Positions 47,305 to 57,216 are shown, counted from the first letter of the stretch. The stretch is DNA of 64,000 nt from Streptomyces sp. DT2A-34 (GCF_030499515.1 NZ_JASTWJ010000001.1:2046001-2110000), one strand, 5' to 3'. Translations and numbers: made by a program. Notes: generated by a model from the letters alone, not told the origin.

Positions 47305-49863
47305 ATGAGCTCTGTACGCGTATCCCGGCATGCCCGCATACGGATGATGGCGGCGGTGGCGACCGTCTGCGCCCTGTCCGCCGCCCCGCTCGCCCCCCAG
47401 GCCGTCGCTGCCGACACCCCGCCGTACACCGAGACCTACAGACCCCAGTTCCACTTCACTCCGCAGAAGAACTGGATGAACGACCCCAACGGCCTCGTCT
47501 ACTACAAGGGCGAGTACCACCTCTTCTACCAGTACAACCCCAACGGCAACGCGTGGGGCGACATGTCCTGGGGGCACGCGGTGAGCAAGGACCTCGTGCA
47601 CTGGGAGGAGTTGCCGCTCGCCCTGTCGCACGACGACGAGGAGATGGTCTTCTCCGGCAGCGCGGTCGTCGACTGGAACAACACCACCGGGTTCGGCACG
47701 AAGAAGAACCCGCCCATGGTGGCGATCTACACCAGCGCCTACAAGAACGGCGGCAAGCAGGCCCAGTCGCTCGCCTACAGCACCGACCGCGGCCGCACCT
47801 GGACCAAGTACCAGGGCAACCCCGTCATCGACATCGGCTCCAACAACTTCCGCGACCCCAAGGTCCAGTGGTACGAGCCGACCAAGAGCTGGCTGATGAC
47901 GGTGTCGCTGTCCGCCGAGCACAAGGTGCAGTTCTACTCGTCCAAGAACCTCAAGGACTGGAAGCTGCAGAGCGAGTTCGGGCCGACCGGTGCGACGGGC
48001 GGCGTGTGGGAGTGCCCCGACCTGTTCCCCCTCGCGGTCGACGGAGACAAGAACAACATCAAGTGGGTCCTGGTCGTCAACATCAATCCCGGTGGTATCG
48101 CGGGCGGTTCGGGCTCGCAGTACTTCATCGGTGACTTCGACGGCAAGAAGTTCACCGCCGACGACAAGGGCACCTACACCCCGCCCACCGGCACGGTGGT
48201 GCAGGACTTCGAGGGCACCAATTTCGGTTCCTGGACGACCACCGGCACCGCGTTCGGTCAGGGACCGGCAACCGGGGCGGTGGACTGGCAGGGGGCGGTC
48301 ACCGGCTTCGACGGCAAGGGCCTCGCCAACAGCTTCCACGGCGGTGACGGCGCCACCGGCACACTCACCTCACCCGAATTCGCCGTGGACAGCCCCTACC
48401 TGAACTTCAAGGTCGGTGGCGGGCGGCATCCGCACGAGGCCGGAACCGTCATGGACAGAACTCCGCCCGAGGGCACGGTCCTCGCCGACTTCGAAGGCGG
48501 CACCTACGGCGACTGGACGAAGACCGGAGACGCCTTCGGCACCGCGCCGGCCCCCGGGACCCTCCCCGACCAGGGGCAGGTCTCCGGATTCCTGGGAGAC
48601 GGGCTGGTCAACACCTTCCTGAACGGCGACTCGACCACCGGCACACTCACCTCGCCCGAGTTCACCATCGACAAGAAGCACATCAACTTCCTCATCGGCG
48701 GCGGCAACCACCCGGCCGACTCCGACAACCCCACCGCCGTCGAACTCCTCGTGGACGGCCAAGTCGTCCGCAGCGCCACCGGAAAGGACGGCGAGGCACT
48801 CAACTGGGCCTCGTGGGACGTCGGCGAACACGCCGGCAAGAAGGCGCAGATCAAGATCGTCGACAACAACAGCGGCGGCTGGGGCCACCTCAACGTCGAC
48901 CACATCATGTTGTCCGACACCAAGGCCCCGCGCGTCTCCCAGGAGACGTCCGTCAACCTGCTCGTCGACGGCGAGGTCGTCCGCAGCGCCACCGGCGCCG
49001 ACAGCGAGAGCCTGGACTGGGCCTCCTTCGACCTGCGCCCCTACGTCGGCAAGAAGGCGCAGATCCAGGTCGTCGACATGAACTCCGCCGGCTGGGGCCA
49101 CGTCATGGCCGACCAGTTCACCGCCGCCGAGAAGCCCGCCAAGTCCGTCGTACAGCGCGCCGACTGGACCGACTACGGCAAGGACTACTACGCGGCGGTG
49201 TCCTGGGAGAACGCCCCGGGCGGCAAGCGCTACATGATCGGCTGGATGAACAACTGGGACTACGGCCAATCCATCCCCACCTCCCCCTGGCGCAGCGCGC
49301 AGAGCGTTCCCCGGGAAATGGCCCTGCGCACGATCAACGGCCAGACCCGGCTGACCAGCAAGCCGGTGGGCAGCCTGGAGTCCCTCCGGCAGCAGCACCC
49401 GGCGACGGCGTCAGGCGTCACCGTCAAGAGCACCTCCAAGCCCCTGATCGGCCGCGCGGCCAAGGGCAAGGCACTCGACATCGAGGCGACCTTCTCCCTC
49501 AAAGACGCCGAACGCTTCGGCCTCAAGGTGCGCACCGGCGCAGGCGGCGAGGAGACCGTCATCGGCTACGACACCACGACACAGGAGCTGTACGTCGACC
49601 GCACCCGCTCCGGCGCCGGGGACTTCAACAGCACCTTCCCCGGCGTCCAGACCGCACCCCTGAAGCCCAAGAACGGCAAGGTCAAGCTGCGTATCCTCGT
49701 TGACTGGTCGTCCGTCGAGGTCTTCGGCGGCAACGGCGAAGCGGTGATCACCGACCAGATCTTCCCCGACCCCTCCAGCACCGGCGTCGAGGTCTTCGCC
49801 GAAGGCGGCACCGCCACCCTCAACCACATGCAGGCGTGGCAGCTGAGGTCCATCTGGAGGTGA
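47305..49863 (+). CDS. Secreted GH32 levanase/inulinase with nested inserted domains
   Basis: 852 aa from ATG 47305 (AGGAG 6 nt upstream). Sec signal peptide (AAVATVCALSAAPLAPQAVA). Catalytic residues: NWMNDPNGLVYYKG (D60), NNFRDPKVQW (D184), GGVWECPDLFP (E236). The propeller is interrupted after QYFIGDFDGKKF by about 314 extra residues (299-612) and resumes at VQRADWTDYGKDYYAAVSW. The insert has half-domain A twice (DFEGTNFGSWTTTG, DFEGGTYGDWTKTG) and half-domain B twice (LLVDGQVVRSATG, LLVDGEVVRSATG) in the order A1-A2-B1-B2, i.e. one copy nested in another. The C-terminal GH32 beta-sandwich is present. Degrades fructan outside the cell. Confidence 0.94.
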   Translation: MSSVRVSRHARIRMMAAVATVCALSAAPLAPQAVAADTPPYTETYRPQFHFTPQKNWMNDPNGLVYYKGEYHLFYQYNPNGNAWGDMSWGHAVSKDLVHWEELPLALSHDDEEMVFSGSAVVDWNNTTGFGTKKNPPMVAIYTSAYKNGGKQAQSLAYSTDRGRTWTKYQGNPVIDIGSNNFRDPKVQWYEPTKSWLMTVSLSAEHKVQFYSSKNLKDWKLQSEFGPTGATGGVWECPDLFPLAVDGDKNNIKWVLVVNINPGGIAGGSGSQYFIGDFDGKKFTADDKGTYTPPTGTVVQDFEGTNFGSWTTTGTAFGQGPATGAVDWQGAVTGFDGKGLANSFHGGDGATGTLTSPEFAVDSPYLNFKVGGGRHPHEAGTVMDRTPPEGTVLADFEGGTYGDWTKTGDAFGTAPAPGTLPDQGQVSGFLGDGLVNTFLNGDSTTGTLTSPEFTIDKKHINFLIGGGNHPADSDNPTAVELLVDGQVVRSATGKDGEALNWASWDVGEHAGKKAQIKIVDNNSGGWGHLNVDHIMLSDTKAPRVSQETSVNLLVDGEVVRSATGADSESLDWASFDLRPYVGKKAQIQVVDMNSAGWGHVMADQFTAAEKPAKSVVQRADWTDYGKDYYAAVSWENAPGGKRYMIGWMNNWDYGQSIPTSPWRSAQSVPREMALRTINGQTRLTSKPVGSLESLRQQHPATASGVTVKSTSKPLIGRAAKGKALDIEATFSLKDAERFGLKVRTGAGGEETVIGYDTTTQELYVDRTRSGAGDFNSTFPGVQTAPLKPKNGKVKLRILVDWSSVEVFGGNGEAVITDQIFPDPSSTGVEVFAEGGTATLNHMQAWQLRSIWR

Positions 49864-50005
49864 CGAGCCGCAGGTCAGTGCGCCAGGCCACCGAGCGCGA
49901 CTTCCGGCGGGCGGCTCTCAGCCGCTCGGCTCCCGGCGAGGCAGGCGCCAAGGAAGCGGCGTGACAGCTACCTCCATGGGGCGGGGCTCCCTGCCCCACC
50001 AGTAG

Positions 50006-51611
50006 CCTCGCGTTTTTCAAGCGCCGGCCGTCCCGATGGGTGACCAAGTAGGCAGAAAGCGGCTCTGACCAGTGAGAATGAGGATTATCTAGGCCCTTAG
50101 TCCCGCGCCCGTCGGAGGCACTTCCCAGGTGAGTATGCGTATCGGGTCGTACCCGCGTGTCCGCGTCGCGGGCGATGGCCGCGGTGTGGTCTCGCAGGCC
50201 GGCGGGGTGCTGCTGGTGGAGACGGCCCGCCAGATCGGACTGGATACGGCGATATCTATCAGCGGCATAGCCCCGTGGCGCAAGCACAGGGCGGTGCACG
50301 ATCCGGGCAAGATCCTGCTGGATGTTGCGCTGGCAGTCGCGCTGGGCGGCGACTGCCTGGCGGACGTGGATGCTGCGGGCTGAGCCCACCGCGTTCGAGC
50401 CCGTGGCGTCCGATCCGACCGTCTCCCGCCTGATCGACACCCTCGCCGGTGCCGGGCCCCGGGCGCTTGCAGCCATCCGGGGCGCTCGGGCCGAAGTCCG
50501 ACAGGAGGTCTGGCGGTTGGCCGGGCACAACGCCCCGGAAACAAGGCAGGCGAGGTGGTCGTGGACATCGACGGGGTGCTGGTCCTGGCGCACTCCGACA
50601 AGCAGGACGCCACCGCGACCTGGAAGAAGACCTTCGGCCACCACCCGCTGTTCGCGTTCGTGGACCACGGCCGCGAGGGCTCCGGGGAACCGGTCGCCGG
50701 CTTGCTGCGGCCGGGCAATGCGGGCAGCAACACCGCCGCCGACCACATCGAAGCTGCCCGCCTGGCCTTGGCTCAGCTACCGAAGACCTACCGGCGCGGG
50801 CGCCGGACGCTGATCCGTACCGACTCCGGCGGCGGCACCCACGAGTCCCTGAACTGGCTCACTGCACGAGGACGGTGGCTGTCCTACTCGGTCGGCATGG
50901 TCATCACCGACGCCATTCATCAGGCCGTGCTGAAGGTTCCGGTCTCGGCCTGGACCCCCGCGGTCGAGCCGGACGGCGAGATCCGCGACGGCGCATGGGT
51001 TGCCGAACTCGCCGGAGACTGCCTCAAAGACTGGCCTAAGGGGATGCGGCTGATCGTCCGCAAGGAACGGCCCCACCCCGGCGCCCAATTGCGGATCACT
51101 GACGCGGACGGGATGCGGATCACCTGCTTTGCCACCAACACCGCCGACCGTCCGATCACGGAGCTGGAGCTGCGGCACCGACAGCGTGCCAGGGCAGAGG
51201 ACCGCATCCGTGCCGCCCGCGACACCGGCCTGCGCAACGGCCTGGATGCCCATGCTCGCCCTGACCGGCCAGGCCCGGCGCTGGGAGCCCAAACGTCTGC
51301 GGCTACGACTGTTCTCCGCCGCCGCTCAGCTCGTGACGACCGGCCGCCGCCGCATCCTCCGCCTGGCCTGCCACTGGCCCTGGACCGATGTGATCACCAA
51401 CGCGTTCGAACGACTGCGAGCCCTGCCGAACCCCGGCTGACCAGCGACAACGACCTGTTCCGACGAGCACCCACCACACCCGGAACCGTGGAACCGGCGC
51501 CCACCCGACGCGACAGCCGGGTAGCCAATCTGCCCACCCGCAGCAATCTCCGCCCCGAACAAGCTGAAAGGGTCCGCCAAGAAGCCGACGGACCCTCATG
51601 CAAGATCGAGG
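50006..51611 (+). mobile_element. IS1380-family element, decayed (right copy)
   Basis: Left end CCTCGCGTTTTTCAAG at 50006; right end ATGCAAGATCGAGG at 51598-51611, its imperfect complement. Flanks GTAG (left) and TTAG (right) could be a degraded 4-bp target duplication. It is about 1.6 kb, as usual for IS1380, and contains a transposase gene with several indels. Confidence 0.78.
50129..51440 (+). pseudogene. IS1380 transposase, frameshifted with internal deletion
   Basis: Four frame segments: RIGSYPRVRVAGDGRGVVSQ to 50383; LRAEPTAFEPVASDPTVSRL to about 50560; VVDIDGVLVLAHSDKQDATA (catalytic Asp), TLIRTDSGGGTHESLNW (second Asp), LRITDADGMRITCFATNT to about 51240; then WMPMLALTGQARRWEPKRLR to LHALPNPG-like LRALPNPG at 51440. 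Between DTGLRN and WMPML about 20 residues that normally hold the catalytic Glu region are missing. At least three indels plus a deletion: inactive. Confidence 0.85.
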
Positions 51612-51626
51612 TTAGGAGAATTCGGG

Positions 51627-51785
51627 ATGGGGAATTACATGACGCTCAAACCGCCCAAGCTGGGGAAAGACTTGATCGTCGACAGGCTGAGACTCCAGCG
51701 TCCGACACAACGTGAGACTGCGGGAGAACACGCAGGCCACGAAGGCAGTATCCGACCCGAGCCGCGAGAACCTACACAAATGTAG
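51627..51785 (+). CDS. Possible small protein (52 aa)
   Basis: ATG 51627 has AGGAG 8 nt upstream. It encodes MGNYMTLKPPKLGKDLIVDR and a polar, charged remainder ending at TAG 51783. The start resembles the 50-codon ORF on the other strand at 30897-31049 (VGNYVNLPMGKYAIV). No family recognised; it lies just outside the IS1380 right end. The hairpin ACCTACA-caaa-TGTAGGT at 51770-51787 overlaps its stop. Real gene status is uncertain. 51786-52124 contains only the amidase promoter region. Confidence 0.35.
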   Translation: MGNYMTLKPPKLGKDLIVDRLRLQRPTQRETAGEHAGHEGSIRPEPREPTQM

Positions 51786-52124
51786 GTCCTCAAAAACCGC
51801 GCCAGTGCGAGGGTCGGTTCTGTCCGCCCCGTCGGCTACAGCACAGCGACTTTTACCGAGGTATCGGGCCCGGACGGTCTCGAGGGCGGGCCCACGGTGA
51901 CTACCCCGGTGGCGGTCCTGAGGAATCGGTCACGATCGTGAGACGGGCGGCCGGACATGAAGCGAGCCCCACCGTGACTGTCGGTCTCCGTTCTGCTCGG
52001 AGGCGAAGACACCGTGCAGCGCCAGCGCCAGCGGTCGGGCGAATTTTTTGTAGCCTGAGGCGCCAACCCCGTTGTGCGAAACGCCGTTTCGTGGCCTCCC
52101 TCAGATACCCGTACCGTCCGATTC

Positions 52125-53576
52125 ATGGAGTGGAATTTTCCGACGGCCGAAGAACTCGCGGCTGCCTTGCGTGCCGGTGAAGTAACCTCGGCAGAACTGA
52201 CCGACGAGGCGATCGCCCGTATCGAGCGGGACGACAAGGCGATCAGAGCGATCTGTGTGCCGGACTTCGACCGTGCCCGGGCCGCCGCGCGCGGTGCCGA
52301 CCAGGCACGCGCCCGCGGTGAGGACCGGCCGCTGCTCGGCATTCCGGTGACGGTCAAAGAGTCCTACAACATCGCCGGGCTGCCCACGACCTGGGGCATG
52401 CCGCCACACCGGAACCACATGCCGGCCGAGGACGCGGTGCAGGTGTCGCGGCTCAAGGCCGCGGGCGCGGTGGTGCTCGGCAAGACCAATGTGCCCTTGG
52501 GGCTGCAAGATGTGCAGAGCTTCAACGAGATCTATGGCAGCACCAACAACCCCTGGGACCACAGCCGTACGCCGGGTGGATCCTCCGGCGGATCAGCGGC
52601 GGCCCTGGCGTCCGGATTCGGCGCGCTGTCCATCGGCTCCGACATCGGTGGTTCGTTGCGCACCCCCGCACATTTCTGCGGTGTCTACGCACACAAGCCG
52701 ACGCTCGGGCTGGCAGCGAGCCGCGGTATGGTCTCGCCGCCCGGGCCGGCACTGCCTGCCGAGAGTGACCTCGCCGTCGTCGGTCCGATGGCGCGAAGCG
52801 CCCGCGACGTCACGCTCCTGCTCGATGTCATGGCCGGGCCGGACCCGCTGACGCTCGGTGTCGCGCACAACGTGACGCTTCCACCCGCGCGCCACGAGCG
52901 GCTCTGCGACTTCCGGGTCTTGATCCTCGACGAGCATCCGCTCATTCCGACCGGGTCCGCTGTGCGGGCGGGCGTGAACCGGGTGGCCGACGCGCTTGTC
53001 GGCAGCGGTGCCCGCGTCGAGCGGCACAGTCCGCTGCTGCCCGATCTGACCGAGGCCGCAGTGCTCTACACGCAGTTGCTGTTTTCGAGCTCCGTTGCAC
53101 GTTTTCCCGTCGAAGCGCACGAGCAGCTGCGGACCCGCGCCGCCGGACTGAGGGCAGACGACCAGAGTCTCGATGCGGTGCGGCTGCGCGGCATGGTGTT
53201 CAGCCACCGCGACTGGATAGAGGCGAACAGCCGTCGTGAGATCCACCGCCACGGCTGGCGGCAGCTCTTCGCCGAGTTCGACGCCGTGGTGTGTCCCATC
53301 ACGCCTACTCCTGCGTTCCCGCACGACCACAACCCCGACCTGATGAAGCGCCGGATCGACATCGACGGCGTCGAGTACCCGTACCTCGACCAGCTCGTCT
53401 GGGCCGGTCTGGCCACCATGCCCGGACTACCCGCCACCGCCATACCAGCGGGCCGGTCCCCCGAGGGTCTGCCGGTGGGAGTACAGCTCATCGGTCCGAT
53501 GTTCGAGGACCGCACCCCGCTGCGGCTGGCCGAACTGCTCGAGCAGAAAATCGGCGGCTTCCAGGCACCGAAGTAG
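52125..53576 (+). CDS. Amidase-signature-family hydrolase
   Basis: 483 aa from ATG 52125 (EWNFPTAEELAAALRAGEVT); the frame extends 17 codons upstream without a ribosome binding site. The Ser-cisSer-Lys triad is visible: Lys in IPVTVKESYNIAG, cis-Ser in TPGGSSGGSAAALASG, nucleophile Ser in SIGSDIGGSLRTPAHF. Hydrolyses a carboxylic amide; substrate not predictable (no GatA-type neighbours gatB/gatC). It stands alone just outside the IS-bounded sugar island. Confidence 0.92.
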   Translation: MEWNFPTAEELAAALRAGEVTSAELTDEAIARIERDDKAIRAICVPDFDRARAAARGADQARARGEDRPLLGIPVTVKESYNIAGLPTTWGMPPHRNHMPAEDAVQVSRLKAAGAVVLGKTNVPLGLQDVQSFNEIYGSTNNPWDHSRTPGGSSGGSAAALASGFGALSIGSDIGGSLRTPAHFCGVYAHKPTLGLAASRGMVSPPGPALPAESDLAVVGPMARSARDVTLLLDVMAGPDPLTLGVAHNVTLPPARHERLCDFRVLILDEHPLIPTGSAVRAGVNRVADALVGSGARVERHSPLLPDLTEAAVLYTQLLFSSSVARFPVEAHEQLRTRAAGLRADDQSLDAVRLRGMVFSHRDWIEANSRREIHRHGWRQLFAEFDAVVCPITPTPAFPHDHNPDLMKRRIDIDGVEYPYLDQLVWAGLATMPGLPATAIPAGRSPEGLPVGVQLIGPMFEDRTPLRLAELLEQKIGGFQAPK

Positions 53577-54272
53577 GGCGTACTAGCTGGGCGTCCGTCG
53601 AGGACGCGGTGCGGATCACGACGAGACGCTCCGAATGCGCACAGTCGCTGCCCGGCACCCGAATGTCACCCGCCTCCCTCAACAACACAGAACATCGTCG
53701 CCGCAGGTCAGCGTCGTGCACTGCTTCGATGGCCTGGCGAACCACGGGGAAGTGCAGTGGAGTTGAGACGGCCCACGGAATGAAGCAGCCTGAGACAACG
53801 CGGAAGGCGCAGGTCACAGAGCCGCCACATGAAGCCGAGCGCGAGACCCTGCAACGCGGACCGCATCCACTGGCACTGCTCCGTCGACCACGTCTCTGCG
53901 CTCGGGTCGCCGCACGAAGTCCTGGCAAGTTTCGGCAAGTTGCCGGACCTGGCTGACGGTCGCCTCGGCGCGGCTCTCCGCGGGGAAGGTCAGTCAGCGG
54001 GCAGGCTGCAGCCCCATCAGTGCGTTGATCAACCGGGGTCGTCTCTCGTGCGCCTCTATGCACCCGGCCTCCAGCGCCTCGACTGTCGGAAAGTCGGCGT
54101 GAACAGGGCGCGCCGCTGAATTCCGTACGCCATCGGCGGTCAGCCGGAGGCGCGCCCCGTCATGCAGGCGGCAGGGACAGAGCCGTAACGCCTGCCCAGC
54201 ACGACCATCTGGACCGACGTGCGCCTCGTCGTGTCCAGTTGGCTACCGGCAAGTTGCGTGAAAGGCTCGGTG
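53577..54272. other. 696-bp stretch without a confident gene
   Basis: Several overlapping frames are open on both strands but none has consistent codon bias or a recognisable motif. A minus-strand stretch (PLHFPVVRQAIEAVHDADLR) could be a remnant of a real protein. Treated as intergenic or decayed DNA. Confidence 0.4.
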
Positions 54273-54990
54273 TCACAAACGGTCACGGAGCGCCGCGCAC
54301 TGGCGCAACAGCGGTTCCAGGCGCAGTTGGGTGTCCTCGCGGTCGAACACCTGGAGGGCGTCGAGACAGGTGACGATCCAGTGGGCCTCCTCCTCGTCCT
54401 CGATCCGCACCGCCACGGCCGTCACCGCATTCTCCAAGTCGAACGAACCGTCTTTGAACTCGTCGTCGAGCGCTCGGTACCCGGTCGTGAGCAGCGGGTC
54501 CGCGTACACTCCGGTTGCCTCAGCGAACACGCGGGCCTCGGCCCGGTCCGTGCGCAGGCCGACGAGCCAGCGCAATACCTCATCGGGGTCGCTCAGTTCG
54601 TTGTGCAGGCGGTGGGCCCGGTCGACCAAGAGGGGCCAGCCGCCGGTCAGCTCGTGGAGACGGTCCAAGCGGTCCCCGGTGTGAAACATCTCGACGCGCT
54701 GTGCCCAGCCGTACAGGCTGCGGCGATCATGGCGGCGCAGCACCACGGGCGCCGCGAGGTGGGTTCGTCACCCGTCAGCAGAGTGCGCCACAGACCCAGC
54801 TGGGTGGTGTCGGTGACGATGACCACCGCGCGGGTCACCCCCGGGGTGGCGGGCAGCTGCGTCTCGGCCAGGTCGACGGACTCACGACCAGTGACCCACA
54901 CCGAACACACCCGCGCGCCGACCCAGACCGAGCTCACACGGCAGGACGAGAGTGGGCCAAGATGCTGTACCACCGTGCCTGGCAACACCA
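54273..54990 (-). pseudogene. C-terminal remnant of a large ATPase-like protein
   Basis: The upstream frame reads SVDLAETQLPATPGVTRAVV and TDTTQLGLWRTLLTGDEP; after a one-base shift near 54755 it continues APVVLRRHDRRSLYGWAQRV, RLDRLHELTGGWPLLVDRAH, EVLRWLVGLRTDRAEARVFA and ends at TCLDALQVFDREDTQLRLEP. The LxELTGGWPLLVDRA motif is like the winged-helix/arm part of STAND or AAA ATPases. The N-terminal nucleotide-binding part is absent, so this is a truncated, frameshifted leftover, possibly of a defence or regulatory ATPase. Confidence 0.6.
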
Positions 54991-55684
54991 AGCCCTGCCA
55001 GTGCTGCCACGCCTAACGTTCCGTCAGAAGCGGCGGCGAACGAACGGCACGCGTCACGACGACGAGCGCGCACCCCACCTCGCATCCATCTTGACCTCGA
55101 CGCGACTACGGAAACCGAAAACGCCCGTCAGCCGGGGAATGCCTCACTCATGGCGGACATGGCATCGGCTGCCTTCACCCGCCAGTCCGAGCACCGTACG
55201 GACCTCTTCGCGAAACGAACAGATGCCGAAAGAGCGTCACTTGGGGCCGAGAGCTGCCGCAGAGTGTCGCCGCATCCTCATTGGGCGTGCAGTGACCGAG
55301 CCGTGGCATGGTCAACGCCACCGCACGTGACTCGATCAACGCGAAGTCAAAGGCACAGACCCTAGCCCACACCGAACCCGCATGCCCTGCTTAGAGCCGA
55401 AAGAGTGGCTTCCGAGACGGGGAGTGGAGTTTGAGACTTTTCTGGGACTTCCAGCTGCATCAACGGGTACGAACGCGAAACAGCCGAAAGGCCATTCCTA
55501 CTGGTCAGTGCGCTGCGATTGCCCATCGCCGCACGTCACAAGGCTGGCGCGTCCCTTCCGGGACATCTGACGCGCGCAGCCGCCGCGCCCTGTCCGACCT
55601 GCTGGAGAGCGGGTCAGGAGGGGCGGCGGCAGGGCTCTTCCGGTCTGGTAGCGGACCGAGCGGTGCTCAGGCATGCTCACCCGC
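54991..55684. other. 694-bp stretch without a confident gene
   Basis: Open frames exist on both strands but show no recognisable domain. A short plus-strand frame at 55431 starts MRLFWDFQLHQRVRTRNSRK. G+C is lower than in flanking core genes between 55380 and 55500. Probably decayed DNA left by the loss of the ATPase gene. Confidence 0.4.
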
Positions 55685-56068
55685 ATGATTTCGGTGGTGC
55701 AGAACGTGGCGATCGACTGTTCGGATGCCTATGAGCTGGCTCGGTTCTGGAGTGAGGTGACCGGTTGTCCGCTGCATCCGCAGGACAGGCCGGGCGACCG
55801 GGAGACTCAGGTGCTGCTTCCGGAGGGCCCACGTCTGTACTTCAACCAGGTGCCGGAACCGAAGACGATCAAGAACCGGATCCACTTGTGCCTGCGCCCG
55901 ACGACCTCGCGCGAGGAGGAGATCGAGCGACTGCTCAATCTCGGAGCCACCCTGGTCACTGACCGCCGGGAGCCCGATGGCGCCGGCTGGGCCGTCCTCG
56001 CGGACCCGGAAGGCAATGAATTCTGTGTCCTGCGTAGCGAGTCCGATCGCGCTGCGATGTCTTCGTGA
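55685..56068 (+). CDS. VOC-family (glyoxalase-like) protein
   Basis: 127 aa; MISVVQNVAIDCSDAYELAR opens the first beta-alpha-beta-beta-beta unit and ERLLNLGATLVTDRR with WAVLADPEGNEFCVL the second. The ARFWSEVTGCPL segment and C-terminal DPEGNEFC are typical of the glyoxalase/bleomycin-resistance-like subgroup common in actinomycetes. A metal or small-molecule binding role is likely, substrate unknown. A second ATG four codons upstream (55673) is possible. Confidence 0.88.
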   Translation: MISVVQNVAIDCSDAYELARFWSEVTGCPLHPQDRPGDRETQVLLPEGPRLYFNQVPEPKTIKNRIHLCLRPTTSREEEIERLLNLGATLVTDRREPDGAGWAVLADPEGNEFCVLRSESDRAAMSS

Positions 56069-56150
56069 GGTCGGGCACCGAGGCCGGGTGGCGGGCTTCA
56101 TCGGCCTTGCTCGAAGCTCAGCGCGCCCGAGCCTGGAGATGCCGGCGTCC

Positions 56151-56357
56151 TCACACGGTCTCCTCCGCGTGCCGGCATATCGGGCAGGTCAACTGGCGGG
56201 CCGGCTGTTGGTGGATCACCTTGCCCGGGTTGGCGGGCTCGCGCAGTTGCTTGCGCTCGGTGCGGACATGGTCGGCGCATACTCCCGCGCCGCAGACGGT
56301 GCAGACAGCAACCGCGGCGACCGTGCGATCCAGCTGTGCGCATTCGTAGCAGTTCAT
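56151..56357 (-). CDS. DUF2180 zinc-ribbon-like small protein
   Basis: 68 aa beginning MNCYECAQLDRTVAAVAVCT, with Cys pairs CYEC, CTVCGAGVC and CPIC and two His residues (DHV, ICRHAEE), consistent with two zinc sites. Matches the layout of DUF2180 proteins, small actinobacterial zinc proteins of unknown function often near CBS or stress genes. GAAGG lies 8 nt before ATG 56357. Confidence 0.82.
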   Translation of the reverse strand: MNCYECAQLDRTVAAVAVCTVCGAGVCADHVRTERKQLREPANPGKVIHQQPARQLTCPICRHAEETV

Positions 56358-56531
56358 GACCGGGCCCTTCAGTCAGCGGCAGTGAAGGCTGCCGCATCCG
56401 TTCCCGTGCCCTCCCGCGATACGCGGAGTCCCTTCGGAGGGCGGTCGGCGTCCGCGCTGAGCGAGGCGCGGGCAGCCGGTGGAGCTGGACCGGATGTCCG
56501 GCCCAGCTCTCGTGGTGGCCGGCCGCTGACG

Positions 56532-56759
56532 CTAGGCGATCAGAGCCACCACCATGGCGATCAGCCCGATCGCCACCAGGGCCACCACCACCATGATGAG
56601 GACGAGCGGCATCGCGCCCCAGCCCTTGCGCAGCTCGGGCTGCGGATGGGAGATGCCGGCCGTGCCACCTGCCTCAGCGGGTGGGGTCTCACCCGGTGGC
56701 ACCCCGCTGCCGGGTTCGAGGCCTGGAGTTCGTGACGGCTCGGGATCAGGACTGGTCAT
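56532..56759 (-). CDS. DUF6480-type small single-pass membrane protein
   Basis: 75 aa: a Pro-rich N-terminus (SRTPGLEPGSGVPPGETPPA), a KGWG junction and one C-terminal TM helix (MPLVLIMVVVALVAIGLIAM). This plan is that of DUF6480 proteins of Streptomyces. GGAGG 7 nt upstream. It lies 34 bp after the CBS gene on the same strand, so probably co-transcribed. Confidence 0.82.
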   Translation of the reverse strand: MTSPDPEPSRTPGLEPGSGVPPGETPPAEAGGTAGISHPQPELRKGWGAMPLVLIMVVVALVAIGLIAMVVALIA

Positions 56760-56793
56760 GGCGCACCCTCCGGAGTCGTAGGTCGTGGCCCCC

Positions 56794-57216
56794 TCACTGG
56801 TTGGGGCGTGCGGCGCTGATGTCGCCGAGCGCAGAGTCGGGATCGCGCTCGATGGCCAGGTCGCCGATGGAGATGATGCCCACCGGGTGACTTTCCTGGT
56901 CGACGACCGGTACGCGTCGGACGGAGTGCTCGCGCATCACCTGCACCGCGACGACCAGGTCGTCGTCGGGTCCGACGGTGACGAGGTCCTCGCTGCACGC
57001 CTGGGCCACGGTCGTACGGTCCGGGTCGCCGCCCTCGGCCACCGCGCGGACCACCAGGTCACGGTCGCTGACCAGCCCGCGCAGCCGCTCGCCCTCGGTG
57101 ACCAGCACGGCGCCGATGTTCTCGTCGCGCATCATCCGGGCCACCGCCTGGACCGAGGTCTGCGGCTCGACGGTCGTCGGGTCGGCCGTCATGACGTCGC
57201 GGACATGCTGAGTCAT
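56794..57216 (-). CDS. CBS-domain pair protein
   Basis: 140 aa with two tandem CBS motifs (VRDVMTADPTTVEPQTSVQA; VAVQVMREHSVRRVPVVDQE). Start ATG 57216 has GGAGGGACG upstream; an open frame beyond it is not coding. Stand-alone CBS pairs bind adenine nucleotides and act as energy sensors. With the DUF2180 and DUF6480 genes it forms a small group often seen in Streptomyces stress loci (impression, not verified). Confidence 0.9.
   Translation of the reverse strand: MTQHVRDVMTADPTTVEPQTSVQAVARMMRDENIGAVLVTEGERLRGLVSDRDLVVRAVAEGGDPDRTTVAQACSEDLVTVGPDDDLVVAVQVMREHSVRRVPVVDQESHPVGIISIGDLAIERDPDSALGDISAARPNQ

Noticed and set aside
50089..50748. Minus-strand frames opposite the IS1380 transposase
   Set aside because: The plus-strand pieces carry the family motifs; the minus frames are complements only.
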